Assembly: GCA_016792585.1 (NCBI GenBank)
Contig: JAEULB010000077.1
Coordinates: 1 to 55,737, forward strand
DNA from: Rhodospirillaceae bacterium
GTDB taxonomy: Bacteria; Pseudomonadota; Alphaproteobacteria; SHVZ01
Length of the DNA stretch: 55,737 bases
Reading direction: 5' to 3'
The position numbers were made by a program, and so were the translations under genes. This document shows, piece by piece, positions 46,560 through 54,790 of the stretch (position 1 is its first letter; each line of letters begins with the position of its first letter). The notes under the pieces are model-generated. The model did not search any database and was not told where the DNA came from. It worked only from the letters and a program-made list of their open reading frames with translations.

Positions 46560-47249
46560 TCAGGCGCCGGCGAACACCGCCTTGACCAGGCTGCGATAGA
46601 GCAGCAGCTGGCGCGGCAGGAGCTCGGGCTCCGACTGGATCTTGCCGAGGATCAGCCCGCCCTCGACCAGGGTCGTCAGCATGTCGGCCAGGTCGTCGAG
46701 CTCCCCGTCCAGATTCGGCGGATAGCGCTCGGCGATCTCCCTCAGGTACCCGGCGAAGCGGAGGCGCCAGTTCAGCATGCCCTCGCGGGTCAGATCGCGG
46801 ACCTCGCGGTTGAAGAGCTGCTCCTGGTAGCAGATCGAGGCGACGAGGCAGCCCGGATAGTTGGCCGGCAGGTTGTCGAGGAACTCGGCCAGCAGCTTCA
46901 CGCCGATCAGGAAGGCGCGCAGCGGATCGTCGTCGAGCTCGCGGGCACGCCCGAAGATGCCGTCGAGGATCTCGTCGTCCTGCTCGAAGTGGCGCTCGAC
47001 CAGCGCGATCGCGAGCTCCCGCTTGTCGCGGAAGTGATAGAAGAACCCGCTCTTGGTGATGCCCGCGCCGGCCACCAGCTCGTCGATCGACGTGCCGGCG
47101 AAGCCCTTCTGGATGATCGAGACCTTGGCGAGATCCATCAGCCGCTCGCGCGCCGATGGCTTCGCGCACGGGCTTGGCTTCTCACAAGGGATTTTCGCAT
47201 CGGGAACGGTTTGCGGAACCGAAATCTGGGCGGTCATCTGCGCAGTCAT
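46560..47249 (-). CDS. TetR family transcriptional regulator
   Basis: 229-residue regulator. After a 25-residue low-complexity N-terminus comes the TetR DNA-binding domain: RERLMDLAKVSIIQKGFAGT and SIDELVAGAGITKSGFFYHF (split at about 35-75), with recognition helix in ITKSGFFYHFRDK. The C-terminal ligand domain has CLVASICYQEQ and VEGGLILGKIQ. The start ATG at 47249 is uncertain; an alternative lies 12 bases downstream. The divergent TPR-protein gene starts 198 bases away and an imperfect palindrome at 47335 may be its operator. Confidence 0.87.
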   Translation of the reverse strand: MTAQMTAQISVPQTVPDAKIPCEKPSPCAKPSARERLMDLAKVSIIQKGFAGTSIDELVAGAGITKSGFFYHFRDKRELAIALVERHFEQDDEILDGIFGRARELDDDPLRAFLIGVKLLAEFLDNLPANYPGCLVASICYQEQLFNREVRDLTREGMLNWRLRFAGYLREIAERYPPNLDGELDDLADMLTTLVEGGLILGKIQSEPELLPRQLLLYRSLVKAVFAGA

Positions 47250-47334
47250 TGTGATCTTCGTCACTCCACCGTCGGTACAGTTCGGGGCACGAACAAAGGC
47301 GTCCCAGCCCCGGGAAATCGAACTAACGCGTTGG

Positions 47335-47352
47335 CGGGAAGAATTATTCCCG
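47335..47352. promoter_or_regulatory. Palindrome between tetR and TPR gene, candidate operator
   Basis: cgggaa-gaatta-ttcccg: 6-bp perfect arms with an AT-rich centre, in the 198-base divergent region. Size and position suit a TetR dimer operator, but no known consensus is matched. Confidence 0.4.
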
Positions 47353-47446
47353 GGCTTTACCATAAGTCGGCTAGAGCGTCCGCCTGATTCCGACGTATTC
47401 CATCGCTCCGCTCAGGGAAGAGCGAACGAAGCACGAAGGACGACAG

Positions 47447-48793
47447 ATGATGCGTACCACTACCGACCTCTGGGGCAATCCGGTCTCCAACGCCTCCGCC
47501 GCCGATATCCGCGGGCTCGAAGGCGCGATCACCTTGATGAACGCTTATCAGGCCGACCCGCTCGCCGCGGTCGACCGCCTGATCGCCGAGAATCCTGAGT
47601 TCGTGATGGCGCATGCCTTCCGCGCCGGCATGCTGGCCACCACCGGCGACAAGGCGTTCGAAGGCGAGCTTGCGAAGTCGGTCGCCGCCGCCGAAGCGCT
47701 GCTGGCGAAGGCCAACGACCGCGAGCGCCTGCACATCGCCGCGACCCGCGCCTGGCTCGACGGCCGCTTCGATGAGGCGAACGACCGCTGGGGCCGCGCC
47801 GCGATGCTCTACCCGCGCGACACCCTGGCGGTCCAGTTCGCGCAGCTGACCGACTTTTTCCTGGGATACTCGCACATGCTGCGCGACCGGGTGGCCCGCG
47901 TTCTGCCGCACTGGGACAAGAACGTGCCGAACTACGGCTTCGTGCTCGGCATGTACGCCTTCGGCCTGGAGGAGTCGGGCGACTACGCCCAGGCCGAGTC
48001 CATGGGGCGCGAGGCGGTCGCGCTCGACGGCCGCGACGCCTGGGCCGCGCATGCGGTGGCCCATGTGATGGAGATGCAGGGACGCGCCACCGACGGCGCC
48101 GAGTGGCTCGAGACCACGTCGGCCCACTGGGCGCCGAACGGCCTCTTCAACTTCCACAACTGGTGGCACCAGGCGCTGTTCGTGCTGGACACCGGCGACG
48201 TGAAGGGCGCGCTCGGGATCTTCGACAAGAAGATCGCCGCCAACGGCTACAGCCAGGCGCTCGAGCTGGTCGACGGCGCGGCGATGATGTGGCGCCTCTC
48301 CTCGTTCGGCCACGACGTCGGCGACCGCTGGACCAAGATCGCCGACGGCTGGACCAGCCGCCTGAACGACGGCTACTACGCCTTCAACGACCTGCACGCG
48401 ATGATGTCGTTCATCGGTGCCGGCCGGGCGGCCGAGCAGAAGCTGCTGCTGAAGGCGGCCGAGCGCTCGGCCGAGGGCAAGGGCACCAACGCGATGATGT
48501 CGCGCGAGATCGGCCTTCCCTCGCTCAAGGGCTTCATGGCCTTCGGCCGCGGCGCCTATGACGAGGCGGTCGAGCACCTGCTGCCGGTCCGCGGCAAGGC
48601 CAACCGCTTCGGCGGCAGCCACGCTCAGCGCGACATCTTCTCGTGGACGCTGGTCGAAGCGGCGCTGCGCGCGGGCGACCGCTCGCTGGCCGAGGGCCTG
48701 GTCGCCGAGCGCCTGGCGGGCAAGCCCGAGAGCCGCATCAACCTCGCCTGGGACGAGCGCGTCTGCCAGCTCCCGTCACGGCTGGCGGCGTAA
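47447..48793 (+). CDS. TTC38-like tetratricopeptide repeat protein
   Basis: 448-residue cytoplasmic helical protein without signal peptide. It matches the TTC38 pattern: an N-terminal helical pair with NPEFVMAHAFRAGMLATTGD, then AAVAHVME-type repeats: GRDAWAAHAVAHVMEMQGRA, EWLETTSAHWAPNGLFNFHN and WWHQALFVLDTGDVKGALGI. The conserved His and Trp residues (H at about 194, 198, 215, 227) are reminiscent of an active-site or ligand cluster, but no function is established for bacterial TTC38 proteins. Divergent from the TetR gene, which may regulate it. Confidence 0.85.
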   Translation: MMRTTTDLWGNPVSNASAADIRGLEGAITLMNAYQADPLAAVDRLIAENPEFVMAHAFRAGMLATTGDKAFEGELAKSVAAAEALLAKANDRERLHIAATRAWLDGRFDEANDRWGRAAMLYPRDTLAVQFAQLTDFFLGYSHMLRDRVARVLPHWDKNVPNYGFVLGMYAFGLEESGDYAQAESMGREAVALDGRDAWAAHAVAHVMEMQGRATDGAEWLETTSAHWAPNGLFNFHNWWHQALFVLDTGDVKGALGIFDKKIAANGYSQALELVDGAAMMWRLSSFGHDVGDRWTKIADGWTSRLNDGYYAFNDLHAMMSFIGAGRAAEQKLLLKAAERSAEGKGTNAMMSREIGLPSLKGFMAFGRGAYDEAVEHLLPVRGKANRFGGSHAQRDIFSWTLVEAALRAGDRSLAEGLVAERLAGKPESRINLAWDERVCQLPSRLAA

Positions 48794-48821
48794 GGTCGAT
48801 CGGCTGTCATGACGTTTCGGA

Positions 48822-48852
48822 CTCCCTCTCCCGCCGCCGTCGGGAGAGGGAG
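48822..48852 (+). terminator. Hairpin after the TPR gene
   Basis: ctccctctcccg (48822-48833) and cgggagagggag (48841-48852) form a perfect 12-bp stem with a 7-base loop, 28 bases past the stop. No T tract. It lies in the 101-base gap before the adenylate cyclase gene. Confidence 0.5.
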
Positions 48853-48894
48853 CCGATCCTTGCCTCGCTTCCGGCCCGGTGAGACAGTCGTCGG

Positions 48895-50181
48895 GTGACG
48901 GCAAAGTCGACGGATGACGGCTTCGCGCAGGCGCTCGTGCGCGACATCATCGCCAGCGAGATCCTGCGGGCGAAGGTCCTCGCCATAAGCCTGAGCGTGC
49001 TCGTCGCCATCGTCACGATCGTCTTCGCCGTCGGCCATGACGCGATCCAGAAATTCGTCATCCGGCCGGTCACCTGGCGCGTGTGGCTCGCGTCCTTCGG
49101 TCCGTTCATCCTGTACGAAGGCTTCGTCGTCTTCATTCTTTCGCGTTTGGCCGCACGGGGAACGCATCCACCCTGGATCGCCCGCTATGTCAACGCGGCC
49201 ATCGAGGTCAGCCTGCCGTCGGTGATCATGCTGGTCGCCAGCACCTTTGTGGCGCCGGATCTCGTCTTCGGCGGCTGGCCGTCCCTCCTCTACTTCGTCT
49301 TCATCCTCGCTTCGACGCTGAGGCTCAACTTCGCGCTGCCGATGGTGACCGGCACCGTCGCCGCGGCCGAGTACATGGCGGTCGCCGCCTATATCCTGCC
49401 GCTCTCTTCATCGGCGGATCAGGCGCTGCTGACGCCGCTTTTCCACCAGGCCCGTGCTCTCATCATGCTGATCGCCGGGGTCGTGGCCGGTCTCGTGGCG
49501 ATGCGCCTGCGGGCCAACCTGGTACGCGTGCTGACCGAGTCGGCGGCGCGCGAGCGCGTCGTCAACCTCTTCGGCCAGCACGTGTCGCCGTCGGTGGTCG
49601 AGCGCCTGCTCGGCAGCACGATCGAGACCGAGGCCGAAGCGCGACGGGTCTGTGTCATGTTCCTCGACATCCGCGACTTCACTGCGTTCACCCGCGAGCG
49701 CACGCCGGGAGAGGTCGTCGGGTTCCTCAACCACACCTTCGGTTTCATGGTCGAGGCGGTCGACCGTCACCAGGGCATCGTCAACAAATTCCTCGGCGAC
49801 GGCTTCATGGCGATCTTCGGCGCGCCGCTGTCGGACCCGCGCGCCGTGGAGCATGCCCTTGCCGCGGCGCGCGAGATCCTGGCCGAGATCGACCGGCGCA
49901 AATCGGCCGGCGAGCCCACGCCCCGGGTCGGCATCGGCCTTCACTTCGGCATGGCGATGACCGGCAATGTCGGTTCGCCGCGCCGCAAGGAGTACACGGT
50001 TATCGGCGACACCGTGAACCTCGCCGCCCGCATCGAGCAGCTGAACAAGAACCTCGGTTCGCGGCTTCTCGTGTCCGATGCGGTCGCCGACGCCATCGGT
50101 CCGGCGCTCGGGTCGGCCGAACGGCGCACGGAGACCGTGAAAGGCTATGCCGAGCCGATCACGGTCTGGCGCCTGGACTAG
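48895..50181 (+). CDS. Membrane-bound class III adenylate cyclase
   Basis: 428-residue protein with about six hydrophobic helices in residues 20-205, then a class III cyclase domain from about 230. Metal-binding Asp residues lie in MFLDIRDFTAFTRER and NKFLGDGFMAIFGAP. Purine-selecting Lys and Asp are in RRKEYTVIGDTVNLAARIEQ, consistent with ATP rather than GTP, and the transition-state Asn and Arg are in the same segment. The likely product is cAMP, with the membrane part as sensor. The start is a GTG at 48895 with no clear ribosome site; a slightly later start is possible. Its stop abuts the convergent creatininase stop. Confidence 0.92.
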   Translation: MTAKSTDDGFAQALVRDIIASEILRAKVLAISLSVLVAIVTIVFAVGHDAIQKFVIRPVTWRVWLASFGPFILYEGFVVFILSRLAARGTHPPWIARYVNAAIEVSLPSVIMLVASTFVAPDLVFGGWPSLLYFVFILASTLRLNFALPMVTGTVAAAEYMAVAAYILPLSSSADQALLTPLFHQARALIMLIAGVVAGLVAMRLRANLVRVLTESAARERVVNLFGQHVSPSVVERLLGSTIETEAEARRVCVMFLDIRDFTAFTRERTPGEVVGFLNHTFGFMVEAVDRHQGIVNKFLGDGFMAIFGAPLSDPRAVEHALAAAREILAEIDRRKSAGEPTPRVGIGLHFGMAMTGNVGSPRRKEYTVIGDTVNLAARIEQLNKNLGSRLLVSDAVADAIGPALGSAERRTETVKGYAEPITVWRLD

Positions 50182-51078
50182 CTACAGCAACCCCGACCTG
50201 CCCGGCAGCGGCGTTTCCTTGCCGTTGACCTTCGGTGCCTTGTAGGGGCGCGGCTTGCCGCCGCGCTTCGGCTGCTTGAGCGCGATTCCGCCGGTCTCTT
50301 TCGAGCGGAGATCGACGAAGTCGGCCCAGGTGTGCGGGTTCAGCAGCAGGCGCGCCACCGCCTCGGCCGCGGCCTTGGTCAGCTTCTTCCCCTTCTCCGC
50401 CGACGACAGCGTCGGGTCGCCGATGACGCCGTTATGCGTGCGATGCGCGAACGAGTACCAGCGATACGCGCCGTTGGCCGAGATCTCCGATATCCCCTGG
50501 GTCTTCGGCCCGGCGATCTTGCTCAAGGCCGAGGTGTCGACCAGGCCCGGCTCGAACTGCAGCATCATCGATGTCTCGGCCTCGCAGGCATGCTGCGTGC
50601 CCTTCTGGCGGACCAGGAGGGCCGCGAACTCCTTCTCGGCCTCGTGGAAGTAGCCGGTGGTGACGATCGGGATCTTGAACTCGGTCGTGAGGTCGGCGAC
50701 CGCGACCTTGGACGCGGCGACGTTGCCGCCGTGGCTGTTGGCGATGCAGATCCGGCGGAAGCCCTGCTCGACCAGGCAGTTCACCAGCCGGCGAAGCACC
50801 CGGTACCAGGTGTCGTAGTCGAGCGACAAGGTGCCGCCGAACGGGATGTGATGGTCGGAGAGCCCGCACCACAGGACCGGGGTCACCACGATCGGCTGGG
50901 TCTTGGCGACGATCCGGGCCGCCGCGCGCGCCACCTCGCCGCCGAGGCGGGAATCCACCTGCACCGGCAGGTGCGGCCCGTGCTGCTCGATCGCGCCGAC
51001 CGGCAGGATCACGATCGCATCCTGCTCCGCCAGCTTGCGCAGCTCATGCGCCTTCAGGTTCGCCCATTCGATTTCCAT
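50182..51078 (-). CDS. Creatininase family amidohydrolase
   Basis: 298-residue metal-dependent amidohydrolase. Probable metal ligands are visible: Glu and His in GAIEQHGPHLPVQVDSRLGG (residues 28-47), Asp in the following strand, His in ICIANSHGGNVAASK and Glu in ACEAETSMML. Family members open cyclic amides such as creatinine or formamidopyrimidines (ArfB, MftE also belong). No neighbour identifies the substrate. The C-terminus is basic (KQPKRGGKPRPYK). The stop lies immediately next to the cyclase stop. Confidence 0.9.
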   Translation of the reverse strand: MEIEWANLKAHELRKLAEQDAIVILPVGAIEQHGPHLPVQVDSRLGGEVARAAARIVAKTQPIVVTPVLWCGLSDHHIPFGGTLSLDYDTWYRVLRRLVNCLVEQGFRRICIANSHGGNVAASKVAVADLTTEFKIPIVTTGYFHEAEKEFAALLVRQKGTQHACEAETSMMLQFEPGLVDTSALSKIAGPKTQGISEISANGAYRWYSFAHRTHNGVIGDPTLSSAEKGKKLTKAAAEAVARLLLNPHTWADFVDLRSKETGGIALKQPKRGGKPRPYKAPKVNGKETPLPGRSGLL

Positions 51079-51173
51079 GGAATCCCACCTCCGTTGACGT
51101 GATCGCCGGATTACAGGCGGGCGCTCCCCTGGCCGTCAACGAACCGAATAAGAGAGTGAAATCCGCTGCCAAG

Positions 51174-51198
51174 GGAACCCGCCGAGAGTCGCTGCGTT
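51174..51198 (+). promoter_or_regulatory. Candidate EcfG promoter for the H1-like gene
   Basis: GGAAC (51174-51178), 16-base spacer, CGTT (51195-51198): an exact EcfG-type match, 30 bases before the ATG at 51229. Confidence 0.72.
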
Positions 51199-51228
51199 AC
51201 CGCAGCACCTCACTGAAGGGGAGTTCCC

Positions 51229-51576
51229 ATGGTTTCCAAGACCACGCGCAAGCGGACCTCGAAGCGTTCGCCCAAGACCGCACGCACCTCGACAACCGTC
51301 AGCAAGACCGTCCGCAAGGCGAAGAAGACGGCGGATGAAGCCATGACCGCGGCAACCAAGGCCGCGCGCAAGGCCAAGAAGAAGGTCGGCAAGGCTGCCA
51401 CCTCGGCGACCAGGACGGCGCGATCGGCGATGAAGAAGGCGACGGCGCCGACCCGCCGGAAGACGGCGAAGAAAGCAAAATCGCGGAAGCCGACCGGCCC
51501 CGGGATCGTCAAGCGCCTCAAGGACGCGATCTCCCACATCCCGATCGTCGGCAACGTGGTCGACACCAAGAGCTGA
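51229..51576 (+). CDS. Histone H1-like Lys/Ala-rich nucleoid protein
   Basis: 115-residue, highly basic protein with repeats of the AKK/ARK type: KTVRKAKKTADEAMTAATKA and ARKAKKKVGKAATSATRTAR, resembling the C-terminal tail of histone H1 and bacterial HctB- or AlgP-like proteins. The last 25 residues (GIVKRLKDAISHIPIVGNVV) form a separate amphipathic/hydrophobic end not seen in H1 tails. GGGGAG precedes the ATG. It probably binds DNA or another polyanion. An exact EcfG promoter lies upstream, implying stress-induced nucleoid compaction or protection. Confidence 0.82.
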   Translation: MVSKTTRKRTSKRSPKTARTSTTVSKTVRKAKKTADEAMTAATKAARKAKKKVGKAATSATRTARSAMKKATAPTRRKTAKKAKSRKPTGPGIVKRLKDAISHIPIVGNVVDTKS

Positions 51577-51666
51577 GCTGCCGGCCCTGCCCTTGCCATT
51601 GGCGAGGGTCAGGTCCAAGCTGTCGTGGGGGCATGTCGTCGTAGCAACCCACAAGGGAGCGTGACC

Positions 51667-52116
51667 ATGTTCCGTCGTACCGCCTCGATCATCGTTCTGT
51701 TCGGCGCCGTCGGCCTTCTCGCAGCATGCGGCAACAGCATGCAGTCGACGGCCCAGGCGCCGATGACTCTCCGCGCCACTCTCAGCAGCGCCCAGGAAGT
51801 GCCGCCGAACCCGAGCGCCGGGACCGGCACGGCGACGATGACCTTCAACCAGGCGACCAAGCAGCTCACCTGGAACGTCACCTACGGCGGGCTCACGGGC
51901 CCGGCGACGATGGCGCATTTCCACGGACCCGCCGCGCCCGGCGCCAATGCCGGCGTCGCGCTCCCGATCGGCGCCGCCGGCATGGCGAGCCCGGCCGCCG
52001 GTTCGGCGACGCTCAACGACGCACAGGCTGCCGACCTGCTCGCCGGTCGCTGGTACATCAACATCCACACCGCCGCTCATCCGGGCGGCGAGATCCGCGG
52101 TCAGGTGATGCGTTGA
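51667..52116 (+). CDS. CHRD-domain lipoprotein
   Basis: 149-residue exported protein. The ATG at 51667 follows GGGAG; the signal peptide ends in lipobox LLAAC (Cys21). A single CHRD domain follows: LRATLSSAQEVPPNPSAGTG at the start, ATMAHFHGPAAPGANAGVAL with conserved His residues in the middle, and WYINIHTAAHPGGEIRGQVM at the end. CHRD domains occur in chordin and in many bacterial surface proteins; function in bacteria is unknown, though the clustered His residues could bind metal. It is a single gene, convergent with the S24-like gene. Confidence 0.9.
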   Translation: MFRRTASIIVLFGAVGLLAACGNSMQSTAQAPMTLRATLSSAQEVPPNPSAGTGTATMTFNQATKQLTWNVTYGGLTGPATMAHFHGPAAPGANAGVALPIGAAGMASPAAGSATLNDAQAADLLAGRWYINIHTAAHPGGEIRGQVMR

Positions 52117-52147
52117 TCTTCTGAGTCGTCGATCGTCCGACGAGGGG

Positions 52148-52173
52148 CGGCGCGGCGGGAAACCGTCGCGCCG
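52148..52173. terminator. Convergent-gene hairpin
   Basis: cggcgcggcg (52148-52157) and cgtcgcgccg (52164-52173) form a 10-bp stem with one G-T pair between the convergent CHRD and S24-like genes. No T tract is present on either side. Confidence 0.45.
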
Positions 52174-52497
52174 TCAGTCGGCGGCGGTCAGCCGGCCGTC
52201 GTTTCGCGCGAGCTGGCGGATCGGCCAGATCGCGCCGATCTCGGTGCGCAGGATCGGGAGATCCACCGGCCCATGCTCGATGATCACCCGCTCGGTCTCC
52301 AGCGACGAAAGCCGGCCAACGCGGATATTGCCGTCGCGGATGATGACGACGATGTCGTCGCCGACCTTGGCCGCGGCCTTGGGCGCGCAGACGAGGCGGT
52401 CGCCGTTCAGGAAGCGCGGCGCAGCGTCGTCGCCCTGCACCGACAGGGTGACGCGGTACTCTTCCTCGGGCTGGTCGGTCCGGACGCTGTCCGGCAT
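52174..52497 (-). CDS. Stand-alone S24/LexA-fold protein without catalytic residues
   Basis: 107-residue protein resembling the C-terminal domain of S24 repressors: VQGDDAAPRFLNGDRLVCAP, then KVGDDIVVIIRDGNIRVGRL. Where active S24 proteins have G-x-S-M the sequence reads GDDA, and the catalytic Lys is replaced in VGRL, so self-cleavage is not expected. No DNA-binding domain is present. It is divergent from the PAS gene, and a full XRE-S24 regulator lies at 53097. It might form mixed dimers with that regulator or be a remnant; both are inference. Confidence 0.68.
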   Translation of the reverse strand: MPDSVRTDQPEEEYRVTLSVQGDDAAPRFLNGDRLVCAPKAAAKVGDDIVVIIRDGNIRVGRLSSLETERVIIEHGPVDLPILRTEIGAIWPIRQLARNDGRLTAAD

Positions 52498-52530
52498 CCC
52501 CTCTCCCCTACCGCACCTCGCGGCGACGGA

Positions 52531-52575
52531 TTGAATGTCAACAATAGGTTAGCCATAATACCGGAAATAGGTAAG
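52531..52575 (+). promoter_or_regulatory. Sigma70-type promoter with paired direct repeats upstream of the PAS gene
   Basis: TTGAAT (52531-52536), 17-base spacer and CATAAT (52554-52559) form a good housekeeping promoter in an unusually AT-rich gap. Two near-identical 10-mers, aataggttag (52543-52552) and aataggtaag (52566-52575), start 23 bases apart; one lies between the promoter elements and the other over the expected transcription start, as repressor sites would. Confidence 0.55.
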
Positions 52576-52581
52576 TGAATT

Positions 52582-53100
52582 TTGCGTCAACTTAATCAAG
52601 ATACTGAAATATCACAGACTCCGCCGGAACGGCGCATCCGGCTGGACCCAAGCCGGCTGGCTCCCGGGGGCTCGTCTCTGGCGCGTTACCTCGAACTCTG
52701 GCGCGAGAGCCGGACCGGCGATGCGCTGGCCTTGCTAAGCCGGTTCCAGGCTCGCGGTCTCGACCGACATCTTCTGGTTGTCGACTTCGATCATCTTGGC
52801 CGTTTCATCTATCGCTTCCTCGGCGCCGGCGTCACCTTCGCCGATGCGGCCGCCCGCGCGCGGCTGATCGGCCAGCCCCAGGAAGCCTTCGGCGATCCGA
52901 CGACGGTCCGCACGTCCCGGGACGGTTACCTCGCCGCGATCTCGAGCGACACCCCGCTGTGCGAGCTGGTCGACCGCGCCCGGCTCGACGCCGGGGGACG
53001 GCCGCTTCCCCGTACGCCCTACCGGCGCCTGGTGATGCCGCTGCGGATCAACAGCCGCATCGTCCGCACGGTCGTCGCCTCGGAGTTCGTCGCGCCCTAG
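52582..53100 (+). CDS. PAS-domain protein of the alphaproteobacterial short type
   Basis: 172-residue protein with a single PAS-like domain: LARYLELWRESRTGDALALL, then LLVVDFDHLGRFIYRFLGAG and DGYLAAISSDTPLCELVDRA, matching the short PAS proteins common in alphaproteobacteria (PAS_5 type). There is no output domain. The start is a TTG at 52582 with only a weak AGGT ribosome site; no ATG gives a better N-terminus. The gene lies between the S24-like gene (divergent) and the XRE-S24 regulator (convergent); its stop shares the CTAG palindrome with that gene's stop. Ligand unknown. Confidence 0.75.
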   Translation: MRQLNQDTEISQTPPERRIRLDPSRLAPGGSSLARYLELWRESRTGDALALLSRFQARGLDRHLLVVDFDHLGRFIYRFLGAGVTFADAAARARLIGQPQEAFGDPTTVRTSRDGYLAAISSDTPLCELVDRARLDAGGRPLPRTPYRRLVMPLRINSRIVRTVVASEFVAP

Positions 53101-53705
53101 AGCTTGCGGATGACGGCGATCAGGCGTCCGGCCACCACCGGCGTGCCCTTCGCCGCGATCGCCCGGTGCCCGCGCTCGCGCGAGTCCGGCTCGAGACGGC
53201 CGCCCTTGGCGACCCAGCGGCGGCAGAGCCACGTGTCCTCGCCGACGCGCACGAGGTATATCTCCCCATCCTTGAGCGCGCGGTCGTCGCGGTCGAACAC
53301 GGCGAAGCTGCCGAGCGGCGCCACGCGATCCATCGAGGCATCCAGCAGCGGCACCGCGACGGCGCGTCGGGCGGAGCCCGGCACCGGCACGGTGCCGTGC
53401 GGGCATCTGGCGACGACCTCGTCGATCTCGTCGAGCTCGGTCAGGTCGACGACGGGCGCATGGACGGTCGGATCGGGAACACCTGCGTCGGGGCTGACCA
53501 GATCGGCCGGTGCGCAGTCGAGCGCACGGGCGAAGTCGGCGAGATCGTCGACGTGCAGCCTGGCCTCGCCGCGCTCCAGCTTGACGATGTGGCTCTCGGA
53601 GAAGCCGGACCTGCGCGCGAGCTCGGCACGGCTCAGGTCGCGCGCCTCGCGGATGCGGCGGAGCGCGTGCGGCGGTTCCTTCGATAGTCCCGCCCGCTTC
53701 GGCAT
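53097..53705 (-). CDS. XRE-type regulator with degenerate S24 domain
   Basis: 202-residue repressor-like protein. The HTH_XRE domain occupies residues 12-68 (LRRIREARDLSRAELARRSG; FSESHIVKLERGEARLHVDD). The C-terminal half has an S24 fold with DASMDRVAPLGSFAVFDRDD and GEIYLVRVGEDTWLCRRWVA. The Ser of the S-M pair is kept, but the position of the general-base Lys reads Arg (CRRW), so RecA-stimulated self-cleavage is doubtful. A signal other than DNA damage is likely. It starts 2 bases after the stop of the upstream DUF169 gene (same strand) and may control the divergent promoter at 52531. Confidence 0.85.
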   Translation of the reverse strand: MPKRAGLSKEPPHALRRIREARDLSRAELARRSGFSESHIVKLERGEARLHVDDLADFARALDCAPADLVSPDAGVPDPTVHAPVVDLTELDEIDEVVARCPHGTVPVPGSARRAVAVPLLDASMDRVAPLGSFAVFDRDDRALKDGEIYLVRVGEDTWLCRRWVAKGGRLEPDSRERGHRAIAAKGTPVVAGRLIAVIRKL

Positions 53706-53707
53706 CG

Positions 53708-54478
53708 CTAGCGCTTGTCGCCGTAGCTGTGGGCCATGCCGGCGCGCACGTCCTGCTGGATGCCGTATTGCGGGAACGGATAGCGGAAGCCGTTCTTGGC
53801 CAGTGCTTCCATGCCGGCGATCGCCTTGGTCAGCATCTCGGGCGGCAGCGCCATCAGCATCTCGTCGTCGAGCACTCCGCCGTAGCGCCGCTCGGCAAAG
53901 CACGGGATCGACAGGCTGGGCTCGCGGGTCTTGAGCGCCCGGCCCCAGGAGTCGGCACAGGCCGACTCGCCGACCACGCTCCAGTCGAAGCGCTTGTAGC
54001 CCTGCCACTGCAGCCCGTTGATGAAGTACATCATCGCGCCGGGCGTCGCGTAGAACAGCGCGATGTCGGGCGGGTCGAGCCGGCCGCTGGCGAGCGGCGA
54101 CACCGCGAGCGCCCGGTACGTGCCGTGCGGTACCACCTCCATCGCCTCCTGGTGCGCGCGCGCGTCCTCGGGCGTCGAGTACCAGACGCCGACGTAGTTC
54201 GCGCCCGACCTCCAGACTTCATCTTGCGGCGTGAGCCCGATCACAGCGCGGCACTGGGATCCGACCAGATCCTCGGCGGTGATGCCGACGGTCCATCCGA
54301 GCCTTGCTGCCTGCGCGACGATCTGGTCGAGCGTGTGCACCGTCGCCTTCGGGCGGCGGATGCGCGGAATCGCCGTCATCTCCTCGACATCGGTGAACAG
54401 CTTCATGCCGAACGGAATCGCACGCAGCCGGAGCAGGCGCTCGAGATCGGCGGCGGTCTTCGAAAGATCGTGGGTCAT
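53708..54478 (-). CDS. DUF169 family protein
   Basis: 256-residue protein with the DUF169 layout: LLRLRAIPFGMKLFTDVEEM at the N-terminus, a Cys-containing middle (DLVGSQCRAVIGL) and GESACADSWGRALKTREPSL plus SIPCFAERRYGGVLDDEMLM near the C-terminus. Cys residues at about 94, 179 and 196 could bind a metal or cofactor. The function is not established; some members sit with molybdopterin or formate enzymes, which is not the case here. The ATG at 54478 follows GAGGCC. Probably co-transcribed with the XRE regulator. Confidence 0.88.
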   Translation of the reverse strand: MTHDLSKTAADLERLLRLRAIPFGMKLFTDVEEMTAIPRIRRPKATVHTLDQIVAQAARLGWTVGITAEDLVGSQCRAVIGLTPQDEVWRSGANYVGVWYSTPEDARAHQEAMEVVPHGTYRALAVSPLASGRLDPPDIALFYATPGAMMYFINGLQWQGYKRFDWSVVGESACADSWGRALKTREPSLSIPCFAERRYGGVLDDEMLMALPPEMLTKAIAGMEALAKNGFRYPFPQYGIQQDVRAGMAHSYGDKR

Positions 54479-54595
54479 GAGGCCTCGACATATGAGCGGA
54501 TCTGTCTCGCCGGTCACCGGAAACTCACCTGCGATGCCGGCTTCCTGAACCTACCATGCACGCGACCGAACGGATGACGGTAACAGACCGAGCGT

Positions 54596-54790
54596 ATGAA
54601 GACTTCAGCACCCGACCGCGTCCGGCGATTCCGATCGCTGGCTGTCGAGATCCGCGCGGCGGCCAAGGGGATGACCGATGCAGAGGCACAAGAAGCGCTT
54701 TTCCGTATGGCCGACGACTATGAGCGTCTGGCTCAGCTCCTCGCCTCTCGCTTCGCCGGCGCCAAGCCGCAGCCGGCGAACGACCGGTAG
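54596..54790 (+). CDS. Small helical protein, function unknown
   Basis: 64 residues, helical and charged: RFRSLAVEIRAAAKGMTDAE then ALFRMADDYERLAQLLASRF. The pattern resembles small alphaproteobacterial proteins that lie alone between larger genes; no function known. No good ribosome site is visible, so the exact start is uncertain. It is divergent from the DUF169 gene, with 117 bases between starts. Confidence 0.6.
   Translation: MKTSAPDRVRRFRSLAVEIRAAAKGMTDAEAQEALFRMADDYERLAQLLASRFAGAKPQPANDR

Noticed and set aside
52174..53705. Prophage remnant suggested by two S24-fold proteins
   Set aside because: No integrase, structural, lysis or replication genes and no att-like repeats nearby; base composition is host-like apart from the short promoter gap.
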